From NCBI GenBank assembly GCA_023554435.1, contig JAMJQV010000312.1, positions 1-8,342 of the forward strand: a stretch of DNA of 8,342 nucleotides. Direction: 5' to 3'. Position numbers and translations under genes: made by a program. The notes beneath the pieces were generated by a model that was not told the DNA's origin, made no database searches, and worked only from the letters and a program-made list of their open reading frames with translations. Shown here piece by piece: positions 1-8,342 of the stretch; within the stretch, counting starts at the first letter, position 1, and every line of letters begins with the position of its first letter. This stretch comes from Gemmatimonadota bacterium (lineage in GTDB: Bacteria > Gemmatimonadota > Gemmatimonadetes > Palauibacterales > Palauibacteraceae).

Positions 1-128
1 CGGAGAGGGCCAACGGAAGGGTCTTCTACAACGGCAAGCGCTACAAGCTGCACCTCAACATCCACTGGATGTGGAACGAGTCCAGGGAAGAGATGTTCAC
101 CGAGCGCTTCGTCGCCTGGATCAAGTAG
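1..128 (+). CDS. C-terminal end of an unidentified protein (partial)
   Basis: An open frame enters from the left edge (first full codon at base 3) and stops at TAG 126-128, giving the last 41 residues of a protein. The fragment is rich in aromatic and charged residues (it includes NGKRYKLHLNIHW and ends TERFVAWIK), with no membrane segment or motif I recognise. It is taken as real for two reasons: the frame is open to the edge, and a strong hairpin of terminator type follows 37 nt after the stop. It runs towards secA, so the two are convergent and not in one operon. Function cannot be named from this fragment. Confidence 0.6.
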   Translation, partial: ERANGRVFYNGKRYKLHLNIHWMWNESREEMFTERFVAWIK

Positions 129-165
129 CGGGCTCCCCGCTCGGCTCATACCACCCTTTCGCAGA

Positions 166-191
166 AGAGGGCGGCATCCCTGCCGCCCTCT
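166..191 (+). terminator. Hairpin after the plus-strand gene, possible bidirectional terminator
   Basis: There is a perfect 11-bp GC-rich inverted repeat (166-176 pairs with 181-191) around the four-base loop TCCC. It begins 37 nt after the plus-strand stop codon. The bases that follow on the plus strand (CTTCC) are only weakly T-rich, so it is not a textbook intrinsic terminator. The position between convergent genes suggests it ends plus-strand transcription and may also block read-through from secA. The pairing is seen directly; the function is inferred. Confidence 0.65.
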
Positions 192-232
192 CTTCCATCA
201 CAAATCCGCTACCACCTCCGCGCGGTTGGGGT

Positions 233-375
233 GAGGCTCCGAAGGAGGCTTTGGCAGAGCGCCGACGGAGACCCCGCGCTCCCATCCGCTTCGAAGGCCT
301 GGTGTGATCCGACGGGGGATTCTAGCGAAGCCCCGAGGAGACCCCGCAGCGGCTATGCCGCGAGGAGGCTCCGAA
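233..375. repeat. Short degenerate repeats in A-B-B'-A' order
   Basis: GAGGCTCCGAA occurs at 233-243 and again at 365-375 (A and A'). GGAGACCCCGC occurs at 267-277 and 337-347 (B and B'). The B copies extend to about 22 nt each (258-279 and 329-350) with roughly one gap in each copy and a mismatch or so. All four copies have the same orientation, so this is not a large palindrome or a simple tandem duplication. Such patches may be remnants of a dispersed extragenic repeat family, but one window cannot show whether other copies exist. Confidence 0.5.
349..361. other. Small perfect hairpin in the intergenic region
   Basis: GCGGC (349-353) pairs fully with GCCGC (357-361) around the loop TAT. 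It lies between repeat copies B' and A', about 40 nt beyond the secA stop. It may be part of the secA 3' end structure or of the repeat element. No T-tract follows on either strand. Confidence 0.4.
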
Positions 376-396
376 AGGGCGCAGCGCCCCCCGGAG
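369..396 (-). terminator. Hairpin directly after the secA stop, candidate terminator
   Basis: A two-part stem starts only 2 nt after the secA stop codon (TAA, 401-399). The outer stem pairs 369-373 with 392-396 (CTCCG/CGGAG). The inner stem pairs 377-381 with 385-389 (GGGCG/CGCCC) around a CAG loop, with an AAA/CC internal loop between them. No U-tract follows on the minus strand, so it may protect the 3' end or pause polymerase rather than act as a classic intrinsic terminator. The distal part overlaps repeat copy A'. Confidence 0.4.
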
Positions 397-398
397 GA

Positions 399-3701
<3,303 letters not shown>

Positions 3702-3711
3702 GTGCTGCGAT

Positions 3712-3719
3712 CTTCCTTT
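3712..3719 (-). promoter_or_regulatory. Ribosome-binding site of secA
   Basis: AAAGGAAG on the minus strand lies 10 nt before the ATG at 3701. The spacing is slightly long, but it fits this ATG better than the next in-frame ATG (Met5), which would be 22 nt away. It sits in the 34-nt gap after nadD, so secA can be translated independently of nadD. Confidence 0.55.
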
Positions 3720-3735
3720 GTTCGGCCGCGCCCCT

Positions 3736-4320
3736 TCAGGCGCGCGACTGAGTACGCCGCGCCGACCACGCCCGTTCGACCCGTGGTCGAAGGCGTTCCG
3801 GCACCATGTATCGAATTGACCGGCCCTCGTCCAGACGCCGTCGAATGCGCGTGCTGGAGAGATCTACCCTCGTGACTTCGATGACTTCGTGCGGGACGTC
3901 GGTCCCCTCGAACGCCTCACCCGGACGAGTCATTGCGGCCAGGCGCGCGAGGCTCAGTATGCGCTCCGGTGCCTTCCATCCACCGAAGGCCCGCAGCTGA
4001 TCCGCCCCCACGATCAGAAACAGCGTCTCAGGATTCAGCTCCTGGTGCGCCCACTCCAGGGTGTCCACGGTCCACGAGGGCCCCTCACGACGCAGCTCGA
4101 CGTCGCTCACCTGGATGCGATCGTCACCCTCGAACGCCCGGCACACGAGGTCCCACCGTGTGTCCGGGTCCAGCACCGCTTCCCGATGCGGCGGCCGGCC
4201 GGCCGGAACCACGACCAGACGATCGAGCTCGAGACGCTCGAGTGCGTCCTGCGTCACCACGAGGTGCCCGATGTGAGGCGGATCGAACGTGCCACCGAAG
4301 ATCCCGACCCGTCCAGGCAC
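3736..4320 (-). CDS. nadD: Nicotinate-nucleotide adenylyltransferase NadD
   Basis: This cytoplasmic enzyme joins nicotinate mononucleotide and ATP to form deamido-NAD, the penultimate step of NAD synthesis. The nucleotidyltransferase signature GGTFDPPHIGH is at residues 9-19, with the HxGH histidines that bind ATP phosphates. Also present are VVPAGRPPHR (37-46), SWTVDTL (82-88), GADQL (105-109) and the C-terminal nucleotide-binding motif SSTRIRRRL (155-163). At 194 residues it has the usual family length. The start is GTG at 4320, one base after the stop of the BamD-like gene, with GAGGG 5 nt upstream, so the two are probably translationally coupled. A position next to rsfS or proA/obg is common for nadD in other bacteria; here its neighbours are bamD and secA. 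Confidence 0.96.
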   Translation of the reverse strand: MPGRVGIFGGTFDPPHIGHLVVTQDALERLELDRLVVVPAGRPPHREAVLDPDTRWDLVCRAFEGDDRIQVSDVELRREGPSWTVDTLEWAHQELNPETLFLIVGADQLRAFGGWKAPERILSLARLAAMTRPGEAFEGTDVPHEVIEVTRVDLSSTRIRRRLDEGRSIRYMVPERLRPRVERAWSARRTQSRA

Positions 4321-4321
4321 G

Positions 4322-5104
4322 TCAGCCCTCGTCCCCGGCTGCCTCCGCGAGTTCCTGGGCCTGCTCCGAATCGGGGTACAGTTCCAGGAGGCGCTGCTGC
4401 ACCAGGTCCGCCTCCATCTGGAAGCCTACCTTGGAGTAGCTGTAGTGCAGCACCAGCAGCGTCTCGGGAATGACATCGGCCTCCGGATACGTCTGCAGAA
4501 TGTTCTCGAAGTAGATGATGGCCGACTCGTAGAACGTCCTGTCATAGTAGTACCTTCCGACCCTCAGCTCCTTGGCCGCCATCTTCTGCCGGGCCTGGGC
4601 CACCAGGTCACGCGCATCACCCACGAGCGGACTCCGCGGAAAGAACTCCAGGAGCCTCGTGCACTCCTCGATCGTCTTCTCCGTAAACTCCTGGTCGCGC
4701 GGCAGATCGGGCGACACGGCCCAGAACGACCGGCACACCCCGAACTGGGCGTCGTCGGCCAGCGGGCTGTTCGGACGGGACGTGGCCAACTGCCGGAACT
4801 CGTTCGCCGCCAGGAGCTCCTGATCCGTGTTCAGATACGACTCGGCCAGGAGGAAGCGGCTGCTGTCCGCCGTGGGATGAAGCGGTTCGCGCAGCAGGTG
4901 ATCCCTGAATCCGCGGATGGCGTCATGGTACTTCTCCCTCTCGAAACGATCCACCGACCAGTCGAATCGAGCCCGCGGCGTGGCGCCCTCCGGCGGCATG
5001 GCCGGCTTGCAGGCCGCCAGCACGACGACGGCCAGCCACGCGCTCCAGGTGAAGCCCGTGCCCCAGTTTATCTTCAATCCCCCGCGTCCCCCAGATCGTC
5101 CCAT
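4322..5104 (-). CDS. bamD: BamD-like outer membrane assembly lipoprotein
   Basis: This is a probable lipid-anchored TPR protein of the BamD/YfiO family, the partner of BamA in inserting beta-barrel proteins into the outer membrane. A hydrophobic stretch (about 18-31) ends in the lipobox LAAC, making C32 the likely lipidated residue. TPR-like helical pairs cover about 44-76, 79-112, 140-175, 180-210 and 213-245. They include the BamD-type pattern of FFPRSPLVGDAR (154-165), a basic stretch and RYYYDRTFYESAI (184-196). At 260 residues the length fits the family. The ATG overlaps the stop of the previous gene as TAATG. A TTG at codon 10 would give a shorter, more typical signal peptide and is a fair alternative start. 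CpoB/YbgF or another TPR lipoprotein cannot be fully excluded, but the repeats and length favour BamD. Confidence 0.82.
   Translation of the reverse strand: MGRSGGRGGLKINWGTGFTWSAWLAVVVLAACKPAMPPEGATPRARFDWSVDRFEREKYHDAIRGFRDHLLREPLHPTADSSRFLLAESYLNTDQELLAANEFRQLATSRPNSPLADDAQFGVCRSFWAVSPDLPRDQEFTEKTIEECTRLLEFFPRSPLVGDARDLVAQARQKMAAKELRVGRYYYDRTFYESAIIYFENILQTYPEADVIPETLLVLHYSYSKVGFQMEADLVQQRLLELYPDSEQAQELAEAAGDEG
4326..4330 (-). promoter_or_regulatory. Ribosome-binding site of nadD
   Basis: GAGGG lies 5 nt before the GTG at 4320 and inside the last codons of the upstream BamD-like gene. It supports GTG as the nadD start; no ATG lies close by in frame, and GGTFDPP follows almost at once. Confidence 0.55.
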
Positions 5105-6036
5105 TATCTCAGATATCCGTACCGGATCTCACGAATTCTCTCTTCAGCCATGGCCACCAGTGGGCCGCTGCGCGCCGGATTCAGCTCGAGTACGGCCAGA
5201 AAGTCGGACTCCGCCTCCTGGTATGCACCCCGCGCCAGGAGCATCTCTCCACGGTCGAAGTGGGCCCGGTCGAGGAGGGTCCGCGGCACGCCCTGTGCGA
5301 TCAGCGCGTCCAGGTGGGCCTCCGCCGACCGGCTGCGACCCTGGCGCTGCTCCTCCTCCGCCACCACGAACAGGCAGTTTCCGTACTGCCATCGGACACC
5401 CGACCGGTCCGTACCGGCCGATCGTCCACGTCCGAGATAGCTCTCGAAGTACCCCAGGGCCTCCCGGCAGCCGCCCAGCTCCTGAAAAGTCCGCGCCGTC
5501 TCGAGCTCCACCTCCGCCGACGTCACCTCGCCCTCGGCCGCACCGAGATACAGCGGCAACGCTCGACCGTGGTCCGACAGCCCGGAGTAGTGCCGCGCCA
5601 GCGAAAGCCTCAGGTCCGGCGGAATCAGCCCGACCCCCATTCGCTCCACAGGACCCAGGGCCCTGGCCATGTTGTCCGGCGCGCCACGCTCCAGCGCCAC
5701 TCGCGCCGCCTCCGACAGCACGGCAGCGGCCTGGAATCGATAGGTCGAATCCTGGGCCAGCAACCTGCGGATGTACCGCAGGGACGCCTCGACCTCACCC
5801 TTCTCGCCGTACGCGTCACCGAGCCGAAGCAACACCTCGGGCTCATCGCCCCTCTGTCTCAGTGCCAGTCGATACTCTGCAATCGCCGCATCGATCTGGC
5901 CGGCACCGTACAGGCGATCCCCCCGCTCGACCGCGTCGTCAGGGGATCCACCACATGCCGCGGGAAGCAGGACCAGTGCGACGAGCGCAACCGCACGGCG
6001 CACATTCCTTCGTCCGGACCCGCGAGGCGGCACCAC
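5104..6036 (-). CDS. TPR-repeat lipoprotein of unknown function
   Basis: A short basic N-terminus and a hydrophobic helix (about 15-27) end in the lipobox LPAAC, so C28 is probably lipidated and the protein exported to the periplasmic face of a membrane. The 310-residue chain is mostly paired helices. The clearest TPRs are at about 34-66 (RGDRLYGAGQIDAAIAEYR), 67-99, 174-204 and 256-288 (RGEMLLARGAYQEAESDFL). No enzymatic motif is visible, so a scaffold role is likely. The gene starts 6 nt after the glycosyltransferase stop, and its own stop overlaps the bamD-like start. The start is GTG at 6036 or the adjacent GTG at 6033; AGGGA upstream is 3 nt from the first and 6 nt from the second, so the second may be used. 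It could be a divergent BamD relative, a Bam accessory protein or a glycan-assembly factor; sequence alone does not decide. Confidence 0.82.
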   Translation of the reverse strand: MVPPRGSGRRNVRRAVALVALVLLPAACGGSPDDAVERGDRLYGAGQIDAAIAEYRLALRQRGDEPEVLLRLGDAYGEKGEVEASLRYIRRLLAQDSTYRFQAAAVLSEAARVALERGAPDNMARALGPVERMGVGLIPPDLRLSLARHYSGLSDHGRALPLYLGAAEGEVTSAEVELETARTFQELGGCREALGYFESYLGRGRSAGTDRSGVRWQYGNCLFVVAEEEQRQGRSRSAEAHLDALIAQGVPRTLLDRAHFDRGEMLLARGAYQEAESDFLAVLELNPARSGPLVAMAEERIREIRYGYLR

Positions 6037-6042
6037 CGTTCC

Positions 6043-6795
6043 CTAGGCCTCCACGGATCGCGCCGGAATGCGCCGGCGAGCCGTGGCCCGCCGGATGACT
6101 CCGTATTTCGCGATGCAATGCAGCGCCCGGAACCCGTCCTTCCAGTTGATCTTCTTCCCCTCCGCGTAGGTCCGTCCGCTGTAGGACACGCCTACCTCGT
6201 AGACGCGCCAGCCGCCACGTGCGATCTTCGCCGTAATCTCGGGCTCCACTCCGAACCCTCGCTCCTCGATCTCCATCCCCTCGAGCACTTCCTTTCGGAA
6301 GCACTTATAGCACGTCTCCATGTCCGTCAGGTTCAGATTCGTCACCATGTTGGACATCAGAGTGAGGAAACGGTTCCCCACGTAGTGCCAGAAGTAGAGC
6401 ACCCGGTGCGGCTCACCGCCGAAGAAACGCGACCCGTACACGACGTCGGCCCGATCGTCGAGTATCGGCTCCAGGAGCTTCCTGTACTCGTCAGGGTCGT
6501 ACTCGAGATCCGCGTCCTGGATGATCACCACGCTTCCGCTGGCTGCAGCGAACCCGGTCGCCAGAGCCCTTCCCTTGCCCTGGTTCTGCTCGTGCAGGAT
6601 GACCCGGTCCACCAGGCCCTCGGCCTCGAGTCGGGCCAGGATCTCCCTGGACCGATCGGTCGATCCATCGTCCACGCACAGCAGTTCGATCTTCAGCGGC
6701 ACTTCTCGCACCCGCCGAACGATCGCCTCGAGCGTCTCCTGCTCGTTATAGACCGGCATCACTACGGAAAGGACCTGCCCGCTGGAAGGAGTCAT
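6043..6795 (-). CDS. GT2 glycosyltransferase, polyprenyl/dolichyl-phosphate sugar synthase type
   Basis: This is a 250-residue GT-A fold family 2 transferase, likely to move a sugar from a nucleotide donor to a polyprenyl phosphate on the cytoplasmic face of the inner membrane. The family pattern is clear: VVMPVYNEQETL (11-22), CVDDGSTDRS (40-49), GKGRALATGF (73-82), the metal-binding QDADLEYDP (93-101), VYGSRF (119-124), TDMETCYKCFR (157-167) and GRTYAEGKKINWKDG (207-221). It has only the catalytic domain and no membrane helices, unlike GtrB or longer DPM proteins. The ATG at 6795 overlaps the UDP-xylose synthase stop (ATGA) and has GAGGGA 5 nt upstream. The frame is open upstream to 6918, but that part is antisense-like and lies over the previous gene. 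The sugar and the acceptor are not readable; the neighbours suggest UDP-sugar-based envelope glycan synthesis. Confidence 0.93.
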   Translation of the reverse strand: MTPSSGQVLSVVMPVYNEQETLEAIVRRVREVPLKIELLCVDDGSTDRSREILARLEAEGLVDRVILHEQNQGKGRALATGFAAASGSVVIIQDADLEYDPDEYRKLLEPILDDRADVVYGSRFFGGEPHRVLYFWHYVGNRFLTLMSNMVTNLNLTDMETCYKCFRKEVLEGMEIEERGFGVEPEITAKIARGGWRVYEVGVSYSGRTYAEGKKINWKDGFRALHCIAKYGVIRRATARRRIPARSVEA

Positions 6796-7778
6796 CGTTT
6801 TCCCTCGGCTGCTTCGGTGATCACCGGGGGCGGCCGCAGCGCATCCTGCTCGTGAAGGGACCGGAAATAGGCGATCGTGGTCGCGAGTCCTTCGTCCAGG
6901 GACACGCGGGGCTCCCATCCGAGGATCGTGCGAGCACGAGTAATGTCCGGCTTCCTCACCTTCGGATCGTCCGTGGGTAGCGGCAGGTACTCCACCCCCG
7001 CCTCCGGGTCCACCACGGCCTGGATCCGCTCGGCGAGCTGGCCGATGGTGTACTCGTCCGGATTGCCGATGTTCACGGGATCATGGCCGTCCGAATGAAA
7101 CAGCCTGAAGATCCCCTCCACCTCATCGGAGACGTAGCAGAAGCTGCGTGATTGCGATCCATCGCCGTATACCGTCAGCCCCTGCCCCAGCAGCGCCTGC
7201 ACGATGAAGTTCGATACGACGCGGCCATCTCCGGGCCGCATTCGCGGTCCATACGTATTGAAGATCCGAACGATCCGCGTGTCCACGCCGTGGAATCGGT
7301 GGTAGGCAGACGTCATCGCCTCGGCGAAGCGCTTGGCCTCGTCGTAGACCCCTCGCGGACCGATCGGGTTGACGTTGCCCCAGTAGGACTCCGGCTGGGG
7401 GTGAACCAGGGGGTCTCCGTACACCTCGGACGTCGAGGCGAGAAGGAAACGGGCGCCCTTTGCCAGGGACAGCCCCAGGGCGTTGTGCGTGCCCAGGCTG
7501 CCCACCTTGAGCGTCTGGATGGGCAGCTCCAGGTAGTCCACCGGGCTCGCCGGCGAGGCGAAGTGCAGTACGCCGTCCAGATCTCCCTTGACGTCGATGA
7601 ACTCCGTGACGTCGTGGCGGACGAACTCGAACCGCGGTTCGTCCTCGAGATGGGCGATGTTGTCCAGGCTGCCCGTGATCAGGTTATCCATGCCGATCAC
7701 GTGGTACCCGTCGGCCAGAAACCTGTCCGTCAGGTGTGATCCGAGGAAGCCCGCCGCACCGGTGATCAGGATCCTCAT
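6792..7778 (-). CDS. uxs: UDP-glucuronate decarboxylase (UDP-xylose synthase), SDR family
   Basis: This extended short-chain dehydrogenase/reductase is predicted to oxidise and decarboxylate UDP-glucuronate to UDP-xylose with bound NAD+. The NAD-binding GAAGFLG is at residues 7-13. The UXS hallmark HFASPASPVDYL (72-83) follows. STSEVYGDP (115-123) carries the active-site Thr/Ser and Glu. The catalytic YDEAK is at 145-149, RIFNTYGPRM at 171-180, and DDPKVRKPD (270-278) holds the conserved Arg. At 328 residues it has the normal soluble bacterial length and lacks the N-terminal membrane anchor of animal UXS. The start ATG overlaps the stop of the UDP-glucose dehydrogenase gene (ATGA), with AGG 4 nt upstream. 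That places two consecutive pathway enzymes in a coupled pair and supports this call over dTDP-glucose dehydratase or UDP-glucose epimerase. Confidence 0.93.
   Translation of the reverse strand: MRILITGAAGFLGSHLTDRFLADGYHVIGMDNLITGSLDNIAHLEDEPRFEFVRHDVTEFIDVKGDLDGVLHFASPASPVDYLELPIQTLKVGSLGTHNALGLSLAKGARFLLASTSEVYGDPLVHPQPESYWGNVNPIGPRGVYDEAKRFAEAMTSAYHRFHGVDTRIVRIFNTYGPRMRPGDGRVVSNFIVQALLGQGLTVYGDGSQSRSFCYVSDEVEGIFRLFHSDGHDPVNIGNPDEYTIGQLAERIQAVVDPEAGVEYLPLPTDDPKVRKPDITRARTILGWEPRVSLDEGLATTIAYFRSLHEQDALRPPPVITEAAEGKR
6801..6806 (-). promoter_or_regulatory. Ribosome-binding site that fixes the glycosyltransferase start
   Basis: GAGGGA lies 5 nt before the ATG at 6795, inside the end of the previous gene. 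It decides for this start over the longer in-frame extension to 6918, whose first 41 residues overlap the upstream coding region and do not resemble a GT2 N-terminus. Confidence 0.65.
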
Positions 7779-8342
7779 CGTACCTGCTCTCTCCCGATGG
7801 GATAGTACTCGAAACCATGGCGCCTCATGCGGGACGGACTGTACAGGTTCCTGCCGTCAAACACGATCGGGGCCTCGAGTTCCGCCTTCACACGCTCCCA
7901 GTTCGGCCGGCGGTACTGGAGCCACTCGGTGACCACGACCAGAGCGGCTGCGCCCGACAGCGCCGCGTACTCGTCCGGCGCGTACTCGATCCGATCGCCG
8001 AGGTACCATTCGCGAGCTACTTCCTCGGCCACCGGGTCGTGCGCCGTTACCGTCGCACCGCCTGCAAGAAGTTCCTCGATCAGGGCGACGGAAGCCGCTT
8101 CGCGCATGTCATCCGTCTCGGGTTTGAACGCCAGTCCCCATATCGCGAACTTGAGACCGGACAGATCGTCTCCCAAGCGGCCCCGGATCTTCTGGCCCAA
8201 CACCTTCTTCTGCCGCTCGTTCGTCTCGTGCACCTCTTTGAGGATCGACAGATCGACGTTCATCTCCTCGCCCGTCTGGATGAGCGCCCGCACGTCCTTC
8301 GGAAAGCAGCTGCCTCCATAGCCCGCTCCCGCATACAGGAAC
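7775..8342 (-). CDS. ugd: UDP-glucose 6-dehydrogenase, C-terminal part (partial)
   Basis: This enzyme oxidises UDP-glucose to UDP-glucuronate with two NAD+. Only the last 188 residues are in the window; the gene continues past the right edge. The fragment opens inside the catalytic-cysteine motif GYGGSCFPKD (residues 7-16 of the fragment; C12 is the nucleophile). The NAD/UDP-sugar binding C-terminal domain follows, with FAIWGLAFKPETDDMREA, TAHDPVA, VVVTEWLQYRRP and the ending VFDGRNLYSP...GFEYYPIGR. The open frame shows no break. A GTG at 8293 lies after the catalytic Cys and is not the start. The stop overlaps the start of the UDP-xylose synthase gene. The product is the substrate of that enzyme, so the function call is secure; a UDP-ManNAc dehydrogenase is less likely given this neighbour. 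Confidence 0.95.
   Translation of the reverse strand, partial: FLYAGAGYGGSCFPKDVRALIQTGEEMNVDLSILKEVHETNERQKKVLGQKIRGRLGDDLSGLKFAIWGLAFKPETDDMREAASVALIEELLAGGATVTAHDPVAEEVAREWYLGDRIEYAPDEYAALSGAAALVVVTEWLQYRRPNWERVKAELEAPIVFDGRNLYSPSRMRRHGFEYYPIGREQVR

Larger units (their letters stand above)
129..398. other. Convergent intergenic region with hairpins and repeats
   Basis: This 270-nt gap separates the 3' ends of the plus-strand partial gene and of secA. It contains the 166-191 hairpin, a small hairpin at 349-361, the hairpin at 369-396 beside the secA stop, and two pairs of short direct repeats. Short open frames cross it, but they have no ribosome-binding site, run into secA antisense sequence and show no recognisable protein. 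I see no gene in it. Confidence 0.7.

Noticed and set aside
4289..6098. Two long plus-strand frames (4289-5440 and 4917-6098) opposite the lipoprotein genes
   Set aside because: The proteins are Arg/Pro/Ser/Ala-rich without motifs, cross several real gene boundaries and lack ribosome sites. The minus-strand genes have lipoboxes and TPRs.
5260..6855. A plus-strand open frame of 531 codons across the lipoprotein and glycosyltransferase genes
   Set aside because: It is antisense to two well-supported genes and has low-complexity composition with no domain; a shadow of high GC.
6796..6918. A longer N-terminus for the glycosyltransferase starting at 6918
   Set aside because: The extra 41 residues overlap the end of the UDP-xylose synthase gene and do not resemble a GT2 start. 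The ATG at 6795 has a good ribosome site and an ATGA overlap.
8291..8293. GTG at 8293 as the start of a short separate gene
   Set aside because: The frame is open to the right edge and encodes the catalytic-cysteine motif of UDP-glucose dehydrogenase upstream of this codon, so the gene is merely cut by the window.

Overview
The window is a compact, GC-rich bacterial segment. Seven genes lie head to tail on the minus strand and fill almost all of it. The end of one unidentified plus-strand gene enters from the left. A BamD-like lipoprotein, a second lipoprotein and SecA point to a diderm (Gram-negative type) cell. The SecA has the features I know from the Bacteroidota/Gemmatimonadota (FCB) side of the tree: a 'WDMVPYDVQLIGG' stretch before the Walker A motif, a long insert after the Walker B region, 1100 residues in total, and a C-terminal zinc motif. 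Together with the high GC and frequent GTG starts, I favour a Gemmatimonadota-like or related uncultured lineage. This is inference from memory, not a search.

In transcription order (right to left) the minus-strand genes are: the C-terminal part of UDP-glucose 6-dehydrogenase (8342-7775), a UDP-glucuronate decarboxylase/UDP-xylose synthase (7778-6792), a soluble GT2 glycosyltransferase of the polyprenyl/dolichyl-phosphate sugar type (6795-6043), a TPR lipoprotein of unknown role (6036-5104), a BamD-like TPR lipoprotein (5104-4322), nadD (4320-3736) and secA (3701-399). The first three junctions with adjoining coding ends are overlaps or near-overlaps: ATGA at 7778-7775, ATGA at 6795-6792 and TAATG at 5106-5102. 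The others are gaps of 6, 1 and 34 nt. This strongly suggests one operon with translational coupling, with its promoter to the right of the window.

The genes fall into two themes. The first two enzymes make UDP-glucuronate and then UDP-xylose, and the GT2 enzyme probably loads a sugar onto a lipid carrier, so this block feeds an envelope glycan. The second block concerns envelope protein traffic: two lipoproteins (one BamD-like, for outer-membrane protein assembly) and the SecA motor. nadD (NAD biosynthesis) sits between them as a housekeeping gene.

The only sizeable non-coding stretch is 129-398, between the converging plus-strand gene and secA. It holds a strong 11-bp hairpin just after the plus-strand gene, a hairpin directly after the secA stop, another small hairpin, and short degenerate repeats in the order A-B-B'-A'. 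I saw no tRNA, rRNA, CRISPR, insertion sequence, phage gene or defence system. Most of the window is ordinary core-genome content. The points worth a second look are the SecA inserts (including a four-cysteine cluster), the unnamed lipoprotein beside bamD, the joined glycan/export gene order, and the intergenic repeats.
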